This document shows positions 24,647 through 33,969 of a stretch of DNA of 64,000 nucleotides, in pieces (position 1 is the stretch's first letter; every line of letters begins with the position of its first letter). The notes under the pieces are model-generated. The model was given only the letters and a program-made list of their open reading frames with translations. It had not been told where the DNA came from and ran no database searches. Where the stretch lies: the NCBI GenBank assembly GCA_964635975.1, contig CAZWPO010000013.1:1-64000 (forward strand). Direction: 5' to 3'. Both the position numbers and the translations under genes were made by a program. The DNA comes from UBA5314 sp964635975. Lineage in GTDB: Bacteria; Bacillota; Syntrophomonadia; Syntrophomonadales; Syntrophomonadaceae.

Positions 24647-25111
24647 TTATAATTGTTTGAAGAGATTAACCATCTCAATAGCTGTGATTGCAGCATCCAC
24701 ACCTTTATTGCCGGCCTTGGTCCCAGCTCTTTCTATAGCCTGCTCAATAGTGTCCGCGGTAACCACCCCATAGATAACCGGTATCCCGGTGTTTAACCCG
24801 ACCTGGGCTATTCCCTTGGTTACTTCAGCAGAAACATATTCGAAATGGGGGGTCGCACCTCGTATTACGGCACCCAGACAAATCACCGCATCATATCCTC
24901 TGGCTGTCATCTTCGATGCTGCCAGGGGCATTTCAAAAGCGCCCGGCACCCATGCTACTTCGATAGCGGCGGGATCAACGCCGTGACGAGTGAGCGCATC
25001 CAAACAACCCGACAACAATTTGTTAGTGATGAACTCGTTGAACCGTGATACCACGATGCCAAACTTTTGACCATCCCCGATTAGTTTTCCTTCATAGGTT
25101 TTTCCCACCAT
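24647..25111 (-). CDS. ribH: 6,7-dimethyl-8-ribityllumazine synthase
   Basis: A 154-aa lumazine synthase, the penultimate enzyme of riboflavin synthesis, which forms a capsid-like oligomer. Motifs: SRFNEFIT, WVPGAFEMPLA, AVIRGATPHFEYVS with the catalytic His (~88), and GVVTADTIEQAIERAGTKAGNKG. Length is normal. It is last in the rib operon, preceded by AGGAGG and by the copy-2 repeat element, which separates it from ribBA by about 245 bases. Confidence 0.97.
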   Translation of the reverse strand: MVGKTYEGKLIGDGQKFGIVVSRFNEFITNKLLSGCLDALTRHGVDPAAIEVAWVPGAFEMPLAASKMTARGYDAVICLGAVIRGATPHFEYVSAEVTKGIAQVGLNTGIPVIYGVVTADTIEQAIERAGTKAGNKGVDAAITAIEMVNLFKQL

Positions 25112-25137
25112 ATTTATTGCCTCCTAAAATATAATCG

Positions 25138-25295
25138 CTTTAAGCCTCAGAAGAAACTGCGGAGCAGTATCGACAATATTGATTCATTCCCGACGGGAAA
25201 CAAAATAAGTGGTCTCCGGAGGGGTCAGCACACCTCTGCAGCGAGGCGGGGGTTTGGAACCTGCCTCCTTTTTGAATTGGAACCAAAACGCCTCA
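25138..25295. repeat. dispersed intergenic element, copy 2 (possible structured RNA)
   Basis: Second copy of the element at 3616-3770, here between ribBA and ribH. It shares the identical 27-base core (25150-25176), the AATAAGTG plus CTCCGGAGGGG hairpin (25204-25223), and the AACCTGCC and GGAAC blocks (25258-25282). Inner hairpins vary in sequence but keep self-complementary arms. It could be an internal leader controlling ribH, a small RNA, or a mobile repeat. Confidence 0.6.
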
Positions 25296-25356
25296 AGAAA
25301 CTGGAAACACCCGTATGAGCTAAGCTTATGCCCTGAGGGTGCTTCATTCCTCCTTG

Positions 25357-26553
25357 TTAAACATTTATAAGCATATGCCCCATCTTCTCTTTTTTGGTCT
25401 GCAGGTAGCGCATATTTTCCTCCTGGGTCTCCATCTCGATTGGCACCCGTTCCACAACTTCCAGCCCGTAACCTTCCAGTCCCTTGATCTTTTTAGGATT
25501 ATTTGTCATCAGGCGCATTTTTTTGATGCCCAGATCGACCAGTATTTGGGCTCCAATTCCATAATCGCGTAGATCGGCTGGGAATCCCAGTTCCAGGTTG
25601 GCTTCTACCGTGTCGCGTCCATTGTCCTGCAGCTGGTAGGCTCGTATTTTATTTATCAGGCCGATTCCGCGGCCTTCCTGGCGCATGTAGAGCAATACCC
25701 CCTTGCCTTCTTTCTCGATCATGGCCAGTGCGGCGCCCAGCTGGTCCCCACAATCACAACGACGGGATCCGAAAACGTCACCAGTCAGGCATTCAGAGTG
25801 AACACGGACTAAGACCGGTTCATCAGGTTCCCAACTGCCCTTGACCACCGCCAGATGGCCTTTACTGTCCAAAACCGATTCATAGGCAACTGCTGTAAAA
25901 TCGCCATATTTTGTAGGCAGCTGCGCATCGGATATGCGCACTACAAGTTTTTCATTGCGGCGCCGGTATTCGATCAGGTCCGCTATCGAGATGATTTTTA
26001 GCTGGTGCAGCTGGGCAAAATCGTACAGCTCAGGCAGCCTCGCCATGGTCCCATCCGCGTTCATAATTTCGCAGATCACAGCTGCCGGATAAAGCCCGGC
26101 CAGGCGGGCCAGGTCAATGGATCCTTCCGTATGTCCGGTACGACGAAGGACACCGCCGGGCCGGTAACGCAGAGGGAATATGTGACCAGGCCTGCGGAAA
26201 TCCTGGGATTTGGCTCCCTCATCTATTAGAGCCTTAACAGTCTCTGCCCGTTCAAATGCTGATATCCCGGTTGATGTAGATTTATGATCAACCGAAACTG
26301 TAAATGCTGTTTGATGATTATCGGTGTTCTCGACCACCATTGGTTGAATATCCAACTCATCGAGGCGCTCACCCAGCATAGGCATGCAGATTAGACCGCG
26401 GGCATGGGTAGCCATAAAATTGATTATTTCAGGGTTGGCCTTTTCGGCAGCGATAACCAGATCTCCTTCATTTTCGCGGTCCTGATCGTCCACAACGATG
26501 ATCATCTTCCCCAATTTGATGTCATTGATCGCTTCTTCGATTGTATTCAACAA
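25357..26553 (-). CDS. ribBA: bifunctional DHBP synthase / GTP cyclohydrolase II
   Basis: A 398-aa fusion supplying both riboflavin precursors. The N-terminal half makes 3,4-dihydroxy-2-butanone 4-phosphate from ribulose 5-phosphate (DDQDRENEGDLV, RPGHIFPLRYRPGGVLRRTGHTE split over the domain, HEGS-like His retained). The C-terminal half opens GTP and has the zinc ligands in CLTGDVFGSRRCDCGDQL plus RQEGRGIGL. AGGAGG precedes the ATG. It is third in the rib operon; the 145-base gap before it has small hairpins. Confidence 0.97.
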   Translation of the reverse strand: MLNTIEEAINDIKLGKMIIVVDDQDRENEGDLVIAAEKANPEIINFMATHARGLICMPMLGERLDELDIQPMVVENTDNHQTAFTVSVDHKSTSTGISAFERAETVKALIDEGAKSQDFRRPGHIFPLRYRPGGVLRRTGHTEGSIDLARLAGLYPAAVICEIMNADGTMARLPELYDFAQLHQLKIISIADLIEYRRRNEKLVVRISDAQLPTKYGDFTAVAYESVLDSKGHLAVVKGSWEPDEPVLVRVHSECLTGDVFGSRRCDCGDQLGAALAMIEKEGKGVLLYMRQEGRGIGLINKIRAYQLQDNGRDTVEANLELGFPADLRDYGIGAQILVDLGIKKMRLMTNNPKKIKGLEGYGLEVVERVPIEMETQEENMRYLQTKKEKMGHMLINV

Positions 26554-26698
26554 TGCTGCTACCTCCTTTTAAGAATATATAAAAACTGGGAAGCAGTTTC
26601 CATACACCGATGCAAGGAGACGGTGAATCAGAAGCCGCTGCCATATTGTTAATAGAAAACTGACCGCTTAACGAAGCGGGAAACGTCTTTTCTCCTCG

Positions 26699-27346
26699 TT
26701 ATATGAATCCGTTTTCAGCCAGGAAATTTAATGATAGGCTGCTTTTCTCTCCAGGCAGGCTGGGATTCATTAGTTTCTCAACATAGCGTCCAATTATGTC
26801 ACTCTCCAAATTAACCGGATCTCCTGGGTTCTTGCCCCCCAGCACTGTCTGTTGAGCCGTATGGGGTATGAGAGAGACTGTAAAGCTGTCGGCGTATACA
26901 TCGACTACGGTCAGGCTGATCCCATCTACAGCTATAGATCCCTTGGGAACGGTATATCTCAAAAGAGAAGCGGGTGCTTCAATTCTAAACAGAATAGCTA
27001 TATCCAGGGTCTCTTTCTGAATTAGCCTGCCGACGGCATCAACATGCCCCTGTACTAGATGGCCTCCCAAGCGGTCGCTTAGTCGCAGCGCACGTTCCAG
27101 GTTGACCGGATCTCCATTTCTCAAGTGTCTAACCGTAGTCTTACTAACCGTTTCCGGCATCACATCGGCAGTAAAGCTGTTTCCGTCATGAGTGCGCACG
27201 GTCAGACATACTCCGTTGACAGCTATACTGTCCCCCATTTTAACGTCCTCCAGCACCTTTTGGGCTTGAACGCGAATTCTATAGGAACGGGCGCCAGGTT
27301 CTAAAACTATCACCTTGCCCAATTCTTCAACGATTCCAGTAAACAT
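26699..27346 (-). CDS. ribE: riboflavin synthase alpha chain
   Basis: A 215-aa enzyme with two similar lumazine-binding halves: MFTGIVEELG, GDSIAVNGVCLTV and LGGHLVQGHVD in the first; KGSIAVDGISLTVVDV and NLESDIIGRYVEKL in the second. It dismutates two lumazines to riboflavin. The typical N-terminus MFTGI fixes the start. It lies 5 bases after ribD. Confidence 0.97.
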   Translation of the reverse strand: MFTGIVEELGKVIVLEPGARSYRIRVQAQKVLEDVKMGDSIAVNGVCLTVRTHDGNSFTADVMPETVSKTTVRHLRNGDPVNLERALRLSDRLGGHLVQGHVDAVGRLIQKETLDIAILFRIEAPASLLRYTVPKGSIAVDGISLTVVDVYADSFTVSLIPHTAQQTVLGGKNPGDPVNLESDIIGRYVEKLMNPSLPGEKSSLSLNFLAENGFI

Positions 27347-27351
27347 CTAAA

Positions 27352-28455
27352 TCACCACCCTGTATAGGCTGTAAGCAGCAGATCCGAACCTATGCTCTGC
27401 CATGTGACCTCTCTGAGTTCTAGCGCCTCTTTCATGAACCGGCGGCCGCCTCCTCCTACTGGTCCGGGTGCAGCATTTCCCCCGATGATTTTAGGCGCTA
27501 TAAACCAGTGAATTTTATCAACCAGGCGGTTTTCCAGCATAGCAGCATTTACTTCCGCTCCCCCTTCCAATAACAGGCTTAGCACTTTTCTTCTGCCCAA
27601 TTCTTCGAGCACCGCTGGCAGGGATAATAGAGCTCCCTCGCCGTCCAATATTAAAACTTCAATCCCCAATTGCTCAAATTTATCGACTCTTTGCTTGTCG
27701 CAGCTCTGGTTTGCTATCAACAGGGTGCGCTGTTTCTGGCTGGTCTGAGCTATTTTACTACCCTCGGGCAGTCTAAGTTCTCCATCCAGGATTACGCGCA
27801 AGGGATCACGGCTATTTACGCTGTCCAACCTGGTATTAAGCATCGGATCGTCTGCGATTACAGTTCCTATACCCACCATTATGGCGTCATAAGTATTGCG
27901 CAGATGGTGCACATACTGACGCGAGGCTTCTGAACTAATCCAACGGGAATCACCACTGTAGCTGGCTATTTTCCCATCCAGTGTCATGGCGGTCTTCATA
28001 GTAACAAAAGGCCGCTGGTCGCGTATATATTTGAAGAAAGCTTCATTCAAACGATCTGCTTCTTCTTTTAAGACATCTAAAGCGACTTCGATTCCTGCTT
28101 CTCTTAACCGTGCTGCACCCTTTCCCTCCACCAGGGGATTCGGGTCCAGGGTGGCTGCTATGACCCGCTTTACACCAGCTTTGATCAGCGCTTCCGTACA
28201 CGGAGGAGTCTTTCCATGATGGCAGCAGGGCTCCAGTGAAACATATATCGAAGCCCCCCTGGCCAGCGAGCCGGCCCTCTGAAGTGCCACGATCTCCGCA
28301 TGCGGCGTTCCGGCCTGCCGGTGATATCCTTCTCCCACAATGATACCGTCTTTGACTAGCACAGCACCCACCACCGGGTTGGGGCTGGTTCGCCCCAGCC
28401 CAAGGGCTGCTAATTCTAGTGCTCTCTGCATATACTTTTGGTCTTGTGATTGCAT
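27352..28455 (-). CDS. ribD: riboflavin deaminase/reductase
   Basis: A 367-aa bifunctional enzyme. The N-terminal zinc deaminase has HAE (GTPHAEIVAL) and the PCxxxGKTPPC pair. The C-terminal reductase has MTLDGKIA, DAIMVGIGTV and LLLEGGAEVN. I start at ATG 28455, behind GAGG and after the riboswitch terminator; the longer frame would run back through the riboswitch platform. First gene of the rib operon. Confidence 0.95.
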   Translation of the reverse strand: MQSQDQKYMQRALELAALGLGRTSPNPVVGAVLVKDGIIVGEGYHRQAGTPHAEIVALQRAGSLARGASIYVSLEPCCHHGKTPPCTEALIKAGVKRVIAATLDPNPLVEGKGAARLREAGIEVALDVLKEEADRLNEAFFKYIRDQRPFVTMKTAMTLDGKIASYSGDSRWISSEASRQYVHHLRNTYDAIMVGIGTVIADDPMLNTRLDSVNSRDPLRVILDGELRLPEGSKIAQTSQKQRTLLIANQSCDKQRVDKFEQLGIEVLILDGEGALLSLPAVLEELGRRKVLSLLLEGGAEVNAAMLENRLVDKIHWFIAPKIIGGNAAPGPVGGGGRRFMKEALELREVTWQSIGSDLLLTAYTGW

Positions 28456-28463
28456 AGTAAACC

Positions 28464-28500
28464 TCAAAAAATAAAACCCGAATACAATTCGGGTTTGGGC
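28464..28500 (-). terminator. riboswitch expression-platform terminator
   Basis: AACCCGAAT-TGT-ATTCGGGTT followed by TTATTTTTT on the minus strand, between the FMN aptamer and the ribD start. FMN binding would favour this hairpin and stop transcription. Confidence 0.7.
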
Positions 28501-28542
28501 AAGCTTATTCACAGGTCTGTTTTCAACACACCATAATAAACC

Positions 28543-28650
28543 TTCTTCTCCCATCCAGACTATACTGTCGGCCCCGGAATTTCACCGGATCCTGCCTTGC
28601 GGCTCGCGGGCTGTACCGCCGATAGGGAATTTCACCCATCCCCGAAGAAA
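28543..28650 (-). promoter_or_regulatory. FMN riboswitch (RFN element)
   Basis: All RFN blocks are present on the minus strand: TTCGGGGATGGGTGAAATTC, CGGCGGT, AGCCCGCGAGCC, CAGGATCCGGTGAAATTCCGG, GGCCGACAGTATAGTCTGGATGGGAGAAG. It sits directly before ribD and should repress the rib operon when FMN is plentiful. Confidence 0.97.
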
Positions 28651-28683
28651 GCTTGAATATTCATTTAATTTGCATTTATGTTA

Positions 28684-29358
28684 TCATGAGTCACCGTCCG
28701 GGTCAAGTTCAGCCAGGTTTTTCAATATCTGTACAGCCTGCGCCGGATCATCTGATTTAAACACATATGAACCAGCTACCAGCACATTTGCTCCCGCCTT
28801 CACCACCGCTTCCCCGGTTGCCTGATTGATGCCTCCGTCAACTTGCAGATAGGCAGATGAGGAACAGGCGGTAATCATTTTGCGAAGATGCCTGACTTTA
28901 GGTAGTACCGATGGAATAAATTTCTGGCCGCCAAAGCCCGGGTTTACGCTCATTAGCAACACCAGGTCCAGCTCGCTCAAGACATATTCCAATCCAAACA
29001 GCGAAGTAGCCGGATTCAATGCAACTCCCGCCTTCTTGCCGTGGTCCTTGATAAGATCTATGGTCCGATGCAGATGGATGCAGGCCTCCTGGTGCACGCA
29101 TATCAAATCGGCACCCGCATCAGCGAAAGCCGGGATCAGAAGCTCCGGTTTTTCTATCATGAGATGGACATCTAAAAACATACCCGTATTTCTTCTTAAA
29201 TCTGCCACTACTTGCGGTCCAATGGTAAGATTGGGGACAAAGTGCCCGTCCATCACGTCTATATGTAGCCAGTCGGCTCCAGCATCCTCGACTGCCTTGA
29301 TATCCCGTCCGAGATGGGCAAAATCAGCCGACAAAATGGAAGGAGCTATCAATATCAT
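28684..29358 (-). CDS. rpe: ribulose-phosphate 3-epimerase
   Basis: A 224-aa TIM-barrel epimerase of the pentose phosphate pathway. Motifs: APSILSADFAHLG, WLHIDVMDGHFVPNLTIGP with catalytic Asp and His metal ligand, MSVNPGFGGQKFIP, and LQVDGGIN. It overlaps rsgA by 4 bases (ATGA), so the two are translationally coupled. It belongs to the prpC-prkC-rsgA-rpe group. Confidence 0.97.
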   Translation of the reverse strand: MILIAPSILSADFAHLGRDIKAVEDAGADWLHIDVMDGHFVPNLTIGPQVVADLRRNTGMFLDVHLMIEKPELLIPAFADAGADLICVHQEACIHLHRTIDLIKDHGKKAGVALNPATSLFGLEYVLSELDLVLLMSVNPGFGGQKFIPSVLPKVRHLRKMITACSSSAYLQVDGGINQATGEAVVKAGANVLVAGSYVFKSDDPAQAVQILKNLAELDPDGDS

Positions 29359-30239
29359 CTATAACACCTCTCTTTTTCCATAACTTCGGATAACAGGCTG
29401 GTATAATTCTGATAGCGGAAATCAGGAATCAGTTGATCTTTGAGCGCTTCTTTTACCGAACAATCCAGCTCACCGACATGCAAGCAGTCTGCAAACCGAC
29501 AATGCCTGGAATACTCTTCAAAATCCGGAAACAGGTTTTTAAATTCCCGGCTGGGAATGGCCGGCAGATCTAAAATACTGAAACCAGGTGTATCGGCTAC
29601 CCAGCCATCGTTCCTGAGTCTGAAAAGCTCGACATGTCGGGTAGTATGCCTGCCCCGCCCAATTTTGCGGCTAACTTCCTGGGTGATTGCCTCACAACCG
29701 TCTAGTAGTTGATTGAGCAAGCTGGACTTCCCTGCTCCGGAAGGACCTGCTAAGACCGCTATTTCCCCGTGTATTTCCTCTTTCAGTCGTTCAATACCGG
29801 TATGATCGAGTGCGGAAGTACATAGCATGGGGAACCCAGCCTTTGGGTAATATTCCATGATCGCCCGGGCGCTGTCATGCGGTTGAAGGTCGCACTTATT
29901 CATGATGATCAGAGGCTGCAAATGGTGAAAGGCAGCAAGAACCAGCAATCGGTCCAAGAGCATGGTGCTGGGGGCTGGCTGGTTGCATGCGAGTACAATC
30001 AGGACCAGGCTGACATTGGCGATGCGAGGGCGGTATAGTTCGCTTCTCCGGGGCAGGACTTCTTCCAGTACTCCGGTCCCCGGCTCCAAAGTACTTATGA
30101 TAACCTGGTCCCCCGTTGTTACAAGATCCTTGATCTTGCCACGGAGACGGCACTGGTATACGATTTTTTGCTGATCCTCAATGTAGTAGAAGCCGCTGTA
30201 CTTTTTAAGCACCAGCCCTTCCACCTTTTTATTCAGCAT
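29355..30239 (-). CDS. rsgA: ribosome small-subunit-dependent GTPase A
   Basis: A 294-aa circularly permuted GTPase that helps mature the 30S subunit. An N-terminal OB-fold (~1-70) is followed by permuted G motifs: NKCD (G4), GPSGAGKSSLLN (G1), DTPGFS (G3). The C-terminal zinc site is CRFADCLHVGELDC, with the Cys-Cys-His-Cys pattern. Length is normal. Located between prkC and rpe, as in most Firmicutes. Confidence 0.97.
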   Translation of the reverse strand: MLNKKVEGLVLKKYSGFYYIEDQQKIVYQCRLRGKIKDLVTTGDQVIISTLEPGTGVLEEVLPRRSELYRPRIANVSLVLIVLACNQPAPSTMLLDRLLVLAAFHHLQPLIIMNKCDLQPHDSARAIMEYYPKAGFPMLCTSALDHTGIERLKEEIHGEIAVLAGPSGAGKSSLLNQLLDGCEAITQEVSRKIGRGRHTTRHVELFRLRNDGWVADTPGFSILDLPAIPSREFKNLFPDFEEYSRHCRFADCLHVGELDCSVKEALKDQLIPDFRYQNYTSLLSEVMEKERCYR

Positions 30240-30277
30240 AATCTCCCTTTCAGATGTGGCTTTTTTTAGCGCTTGTG

Positions 30278-32107
30278 CTAAAATTTTTCAGTCTTATACA
30301 ATACACCGTTAAGATATACTTCGACTTTAGCACTACCATAGTAATTAACCGCTACGGTAACTTTATCTCCCGCACGGTGGGGCTCATTATAAACATCCCT
30401 GGTCCCCTGATTGTCGGTGACCCTGACCAGCACCTGGTAGAATGACTGATCACTGGGAAGAGTATATGAAAGCTGCCTGGTCTGTCCAACCGGACCCGGG
30501 CCGGTGCTAAGAGTTATACTCACCGCGCTGTTCTCATCCACTTCGGTTCCTGCCGCGATGCTCTGTTTGCATATCTGGTTGACGAAATACTGGGTGCTGG
30601 ACTCATGCTTCACTTCCTGCAAGACCAGTTTTTTGTCGGTCAACAACTTCCTGGCATTATCCAGCGTCATACCTGCAAGGTTGGGCATCTGCACTTTGTT
30701 AACGCTCTTGCCGCTACTGACGATCAGCGTTACCGTGCTTCCCTTTGCCACTTTGCTATTGGCCCCGGGGCTGGTGGACAGCACGATATTTTCCGATATT
30801 TTTTCATCAGGCTTTTTCTCGATTTTGACTACCAGCCCGACCCCGGTCATGGCCAGTTCGGCATCATTGGCGGTTTTCCCCACGACTGCAGGGACTGTAA
30901 CCTGCTCGGTCCCCAGGCTGACCACAACTTCTATCTCCCGGCCTTCTTTTACTTTCAGCCCTTTAGCAGGATTCTGGGAAATGACTTGATCAGCCGGATA
31001 CTGGGTGCTGGCCTCCTGAGATGCAACTTTCAGTTCAAGGTTTAAGGCCTCCAGTTTATCCCTGGCCTCCTTGGTGGTCAAGCCCACCAGTTCAGGAACC
31101 TCAACTTCTTCCCCGAAAAACCCTCCGCTAGTAAATAAATATCCCGCTATCATGCCTACTAGAGCGACAGCAGCAAATACCCAGGTAATTGGTTTAATCT
31201 TTTTCTTGCGCGGCAGCCCGTTACTGTCGCTGGATTTCTTAAAAAATCCCTTTCCATCATTATCGCTGGCAGCCATAGCTGCAGCCGCTCTGCTATAGGG
31301 AAGTAATGCTGACTTCATGTCCTGGGCGCTGGCAAATCGCTGAGCCGGCAATTTTGCCATAGCTTTAAGAATGATACCCTCCAAAGCCTTGGATATTTCC
31401 GTATTCAATACCCTGGGAGGAGTAGGATCGTCGTGAATATGTTTCAAAGCGACCGTTATTGGACTCTCCGCATCAAAAGGCATCTTGCCGGTCAGCATCT
31501 CATATAGCACACAGCCAACCGAATAAATATCCGTAGTTCGGTTTACTGGTTCCCCTCGCGCCTGTTCCGGAGAGATATAGTGGACTGAACCTATTATATT
31601 GCCTCCGTAGGTAATGGTTTTTTTACTGATTGCCTTGGCTATACCGAAGTCAGCAACTTTTACCATTCCATCGTCGGTAATTATAATATTATGCGGTTTT
31701 ATATCCCGGTGAATTATGCCTCTTTCGTGAGCATGATGCAGGCCATCGCAGATCATTGCCGCAATAGTGGAAGCCTGTTCCACCGACAGCGGGGCGTCGC
31801 GCTGTATGACCTCTTTCAAGGTCTGTCCCTCTATGCATTCCATTACGATGTAATAAACATCTTCCTGCTGACCAACATCAAAAATATTTACTATATTGGG
31901 ATGTGACAGCTGGGCGGCTGCCAGACCTTCGGTTTTAAATTTTTGAACAAAGTTCAAATCGCTGGAATATTCGTCTTTTAGCACCTTAACGGCTACGATT
32001 CGATCCAACATGCGGCAGCGGGCTTTATAAACCATAGCCATGCCGCCCTCTCCGATAAGCTCAACAAGTTCATAACGCCCGCCTAGAACTGTGCCTATTC
32101 CTATCAA
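30278..32107 (-). CDS. prkC: PASTA-domain Ser/Thr protein kinase
   Basis: A 609-aa membrane kinase. The kinase domain (~8-270) has GEGGMAMVYKA, AVKVLKDE (catalytic Lys), HRDIKPHNII and KVADFGIAKA. A membrane helix lies near 310-330. Outside there are three PASTA repeats, then a ~70-residue Tyr/Val-rich domain. It senses cell-wall fragments and helps control growth, spore germination and wall synthesis in relatives. I start at TTG 32107, 8 bases after GGGAGG; the frame before it overlaps prpC and has no ribosome site. Confidence 0.93.
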   Translation of the reverse strand: MIGIGTVLGGRYELVELIGEGGMAMVYKARCRMLDRIVAVKVLKDEYSSDLNFVQKFKTEGLAAAQLSHPNIVNIFDVGQQEDVYYIVMECIEGQTLKEVIQRDAPLSVEQASTIAAMICDGLHHAHERGIIHRDIKPHNIIITDDGMVKVADFGIAKAISKKTITYGGNIIGSVHYISPEQARGEPVNRTTDIYSVGCVLYEMLTGKMPFDAESPITVALKHIHDDPTPPRVLNTEISKALEGIILKAMAKLPAQRFASAQDMKSALLPYSRAAAAMAASDNDGKGFFKKSSDSNGLPRKKKIKPITWVFAAVALVGMIAGYLFTSGGFFGEEVEVPELVGLTTKEARDKLEALNLELKVASQEASTQYPADQVISQNPAKGLKVKEGREIEVVVSLGTEQVTVPAVVGKTANDAELAMTGVGLVVKIEKKPDEKISENIVLSTSPGANSKVAKGSTVTLIVSSGKSVNKVQMPNLAGMTLDNARKLLTDKKLVLQEVKHESSTQYFVNQICKQSIAAGTEVDENSAVSITLSTGPGPVGQTRQLSYTLPSDQSFYQVLVRVTDNQGTRDVYNEPHRAGDKVTVAVNYYGSAKVEVYLNGVLYKTEKF

Positions 32108-32123
32108 ACTCTTAACCTCCCAC

Positions 32124-32834
32124 TTAGATACGCAACAATATGAGTGTAATATTGTCACTGCCGCCATTTTTCAGGGCAAGCTCCATTAATCCCTGCGCGG
32201 CTTCACCAATGGTTAATAACTGATTCCCTAAAATCGCTGCCATTTCCTCTTCACTCACCATATCGCTCAAACCGTCGCTGCAGAGCAAAATGAAGTCTTC
32301 TGCTTGAATGAGTTCCTGATAGTAATCAATAGTGACTTCCTCTTCCACTCCCAGCGCCCTGGTAAGTATATGATTATATGGATTTGATCTCATTTCCTCT
32401 GGCTTCAGTAATCCATCCGCCAGGAACTGCTCCGCCAGGGTATGATCGCGAGTTGCCTTGCGAAGAATCCCGGAGCGCATCAGGTAGAGTCGGCTGTCGC
32501 CGATATGGGCTATCTCTAAAACATCTCCCATTATCAATGCTGCTGTCGCAGTTGTTCCCATTCCATGCAGAGCTGGCTCCTTTTGCGCCTGGTCCCAAAT
32601 AGCCCGATTCGCTTTTTTCAGCCCGTCGACCAATGGGTGTTCTGCCTGAATAGCAGCGCCTGCTTTCAACTCCCTGCCGATTGTATCTACTGCTATCTGG
32701 GAAGCGACCTCCCCCCCATTGTGACCTCCCATACCGTCACATACAAGCAGGAGACCCAACTCTTCGTCAACCAGGTAGCTGTCTTCATTTTGATTCCTCA
32801 CCAGACCTGTGTTGCTCAATGCCGAGACCTTCAT
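32124..32834 (-). CDS. prpC: PP2C-type Ser/Thr phosphatase
   Basis: A 236-aa metal-dependent phosphatase of the Stp1/PrpC type, the usual partner that reverses PrkC. Metal-binding motifs are NQNEDSYLV, VCDGMGGHNGGEVAS, CSDGLSDMV and GGSDNITLIL. It is 16 bases upstream of the prkC start on the same strand. Cytoplasmic; no signal or membrane helix. Confidence 0.95.
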   Translation of the reverse strand: MKVSALSNTGLVRNQNEDSYLVDEELGLLLVCDGMGGHNGGEVASQIAVDTIGRELKAGAAIQAEHPLVDGLKKANRAIWDQAQKEPALHGMGTTATAALIMGDVLEIAHIGDSRLYLMRSGILRKATRDHTLAEQFLADGLLKPEEMRSNPYNHILTRALGVEEEVTIDYYQELIQAEDFILLCSDGLSDMVSEEEMAAILGNQLLTIGEAAQGLMELALKNGGSDNITLILLRI

Positions 32835-32901
32835 GAATAATTAACTCCTCGTTATGATATCAGAAAAGGTTTAATATAATAAACAGAAATTAACTCCCCT
32901 A

Positions 32902-33969
32902 CTATTCCAGCTCTGTCTGACCACGCAGCTGACCGCAAGCTGCTTCTATATCCGCGCCTTTTTCCTGTCTAATAGTTACATTTAATCTTCCGGCTTTTAG
33001 CCAGGACAAAAACTGTTCCACCTTCGACGCTTCTGGTTTTCTATAGGGCAGACCGACAACTTCATTATAAGGAATTAGATTAACATTGGCGAGCAGCGGC
33101 CCCAGCAACCTGATCATATTGCTGGCATCCTGCCGGCGATCATTTACCCCCGCCAATAATATGTATTCAAATGTTACCCTGCGCCCGGTCACTTCTATAT
33201 AATTTTTGACAGCGGCCATCAGTTTTTCCAGAGGGTATTTTCGATTTATAGGCATCAGCCGACTGCGCAGATCATTGTCGCAGGCATGCAGAGAAACCGC
33301 CAGGGTTGCCTGCAGCTTCTCTTTTCCCAAACGCTTTATTCCTCGCACATCACCTGATGTAGAAATCGTAATATGGCGCTGTCCTATATTAATCCCCCGT
33401 GGGTCTATCAAAACATATAATGATTTTATCACTTCATCATAATTTAGCATAGGCTCACCCATGCCCATGTAGACCACATTACTTATCCGGCCCGGCTGGC
33501 CTCCTGGCGGATACATCCCCAGTTCCCGGTTCGCGATCAGAACCTGTCCTACTATTTCGAAGGATTTTAGATTCCGTATAAATCCACATTTACCAGTTGC
33601 GCAGAAATCACATCCCAGCGGACATCCCACCTGGGTGGAAATACAAATAGTATACTTTGATTTAAAGTCAGGCTCTTGCGGAATAACCACACTCTCCACG
33701 GTGTTGCCATCACCTAACTTCATGAGGTATTTCCTGGTTCCATCCCTTGATACCCTGGTCTGCAAGATCTCTGGAATCGAAATGCAGGCTGTACTCATAA
33801 GCTTATCGCGGAGCCCCCCAGGAAGATCGCTCATCGCCGCAAAGCTATGCACCCGCTTAATGTATATCCATTTATAGATCTGCCTGCCCCTAAAAGAGGA
33901 CTCTCCCATAGAGCTCAGTAAGTTTTCCAGTTCATGAATATCCTTTCCCAATAACTCAACTTTTTTCAT
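32902..33969 (-). CDS. rlmN: 23S rRNA (adenine2503-C2)/tRNA methyltransferase
   Basis: A 355-aa radical SAM methyltransferase. Cluster ligands CDFCATGKCGF (preceded by QVGCPLGC); second methylated Cys in EKGADIEAACGQL; FVxMGMGEPMLNY-like block reads VVYMGMGEPMLNY. ATG 33969 follows GAGGAGG by 5 bases; the TTG three bases earlier is too close. It abuts rsmB with a small overlap. Confidence 0.96.
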   Translation of the reverse strand: MKKVELLGKDIHELENLLSSMGESSFRGRQIYKWIYIKRVHSFAAMSDLPGGLRDKLMSTACISIPEILQTRVSRDGTRKYLMKLGDGNTVESVVIPQEPDFKSKYTICISTQVGCPLGCDFCATGKCGFIRNLKSFEIVGQVLIANRELGMYPPGGQPGRISNVVYMGMGEPMLNYDEVIKSLYVLIDPRGINIGQRHITISTSGDVRGIKRLGKEKLQATLAVSLHACDNDLRSRLMPINRKYPLEKLMAAVKNYIEVTGRRVTFEYILLAGVNDRRQDASNMIRLLGPLLANVNLIPYNEVVGLPYRKPEASKVEQFLSWLKAGRLNVTIRQEKGADIEAACGQLRGQTELE

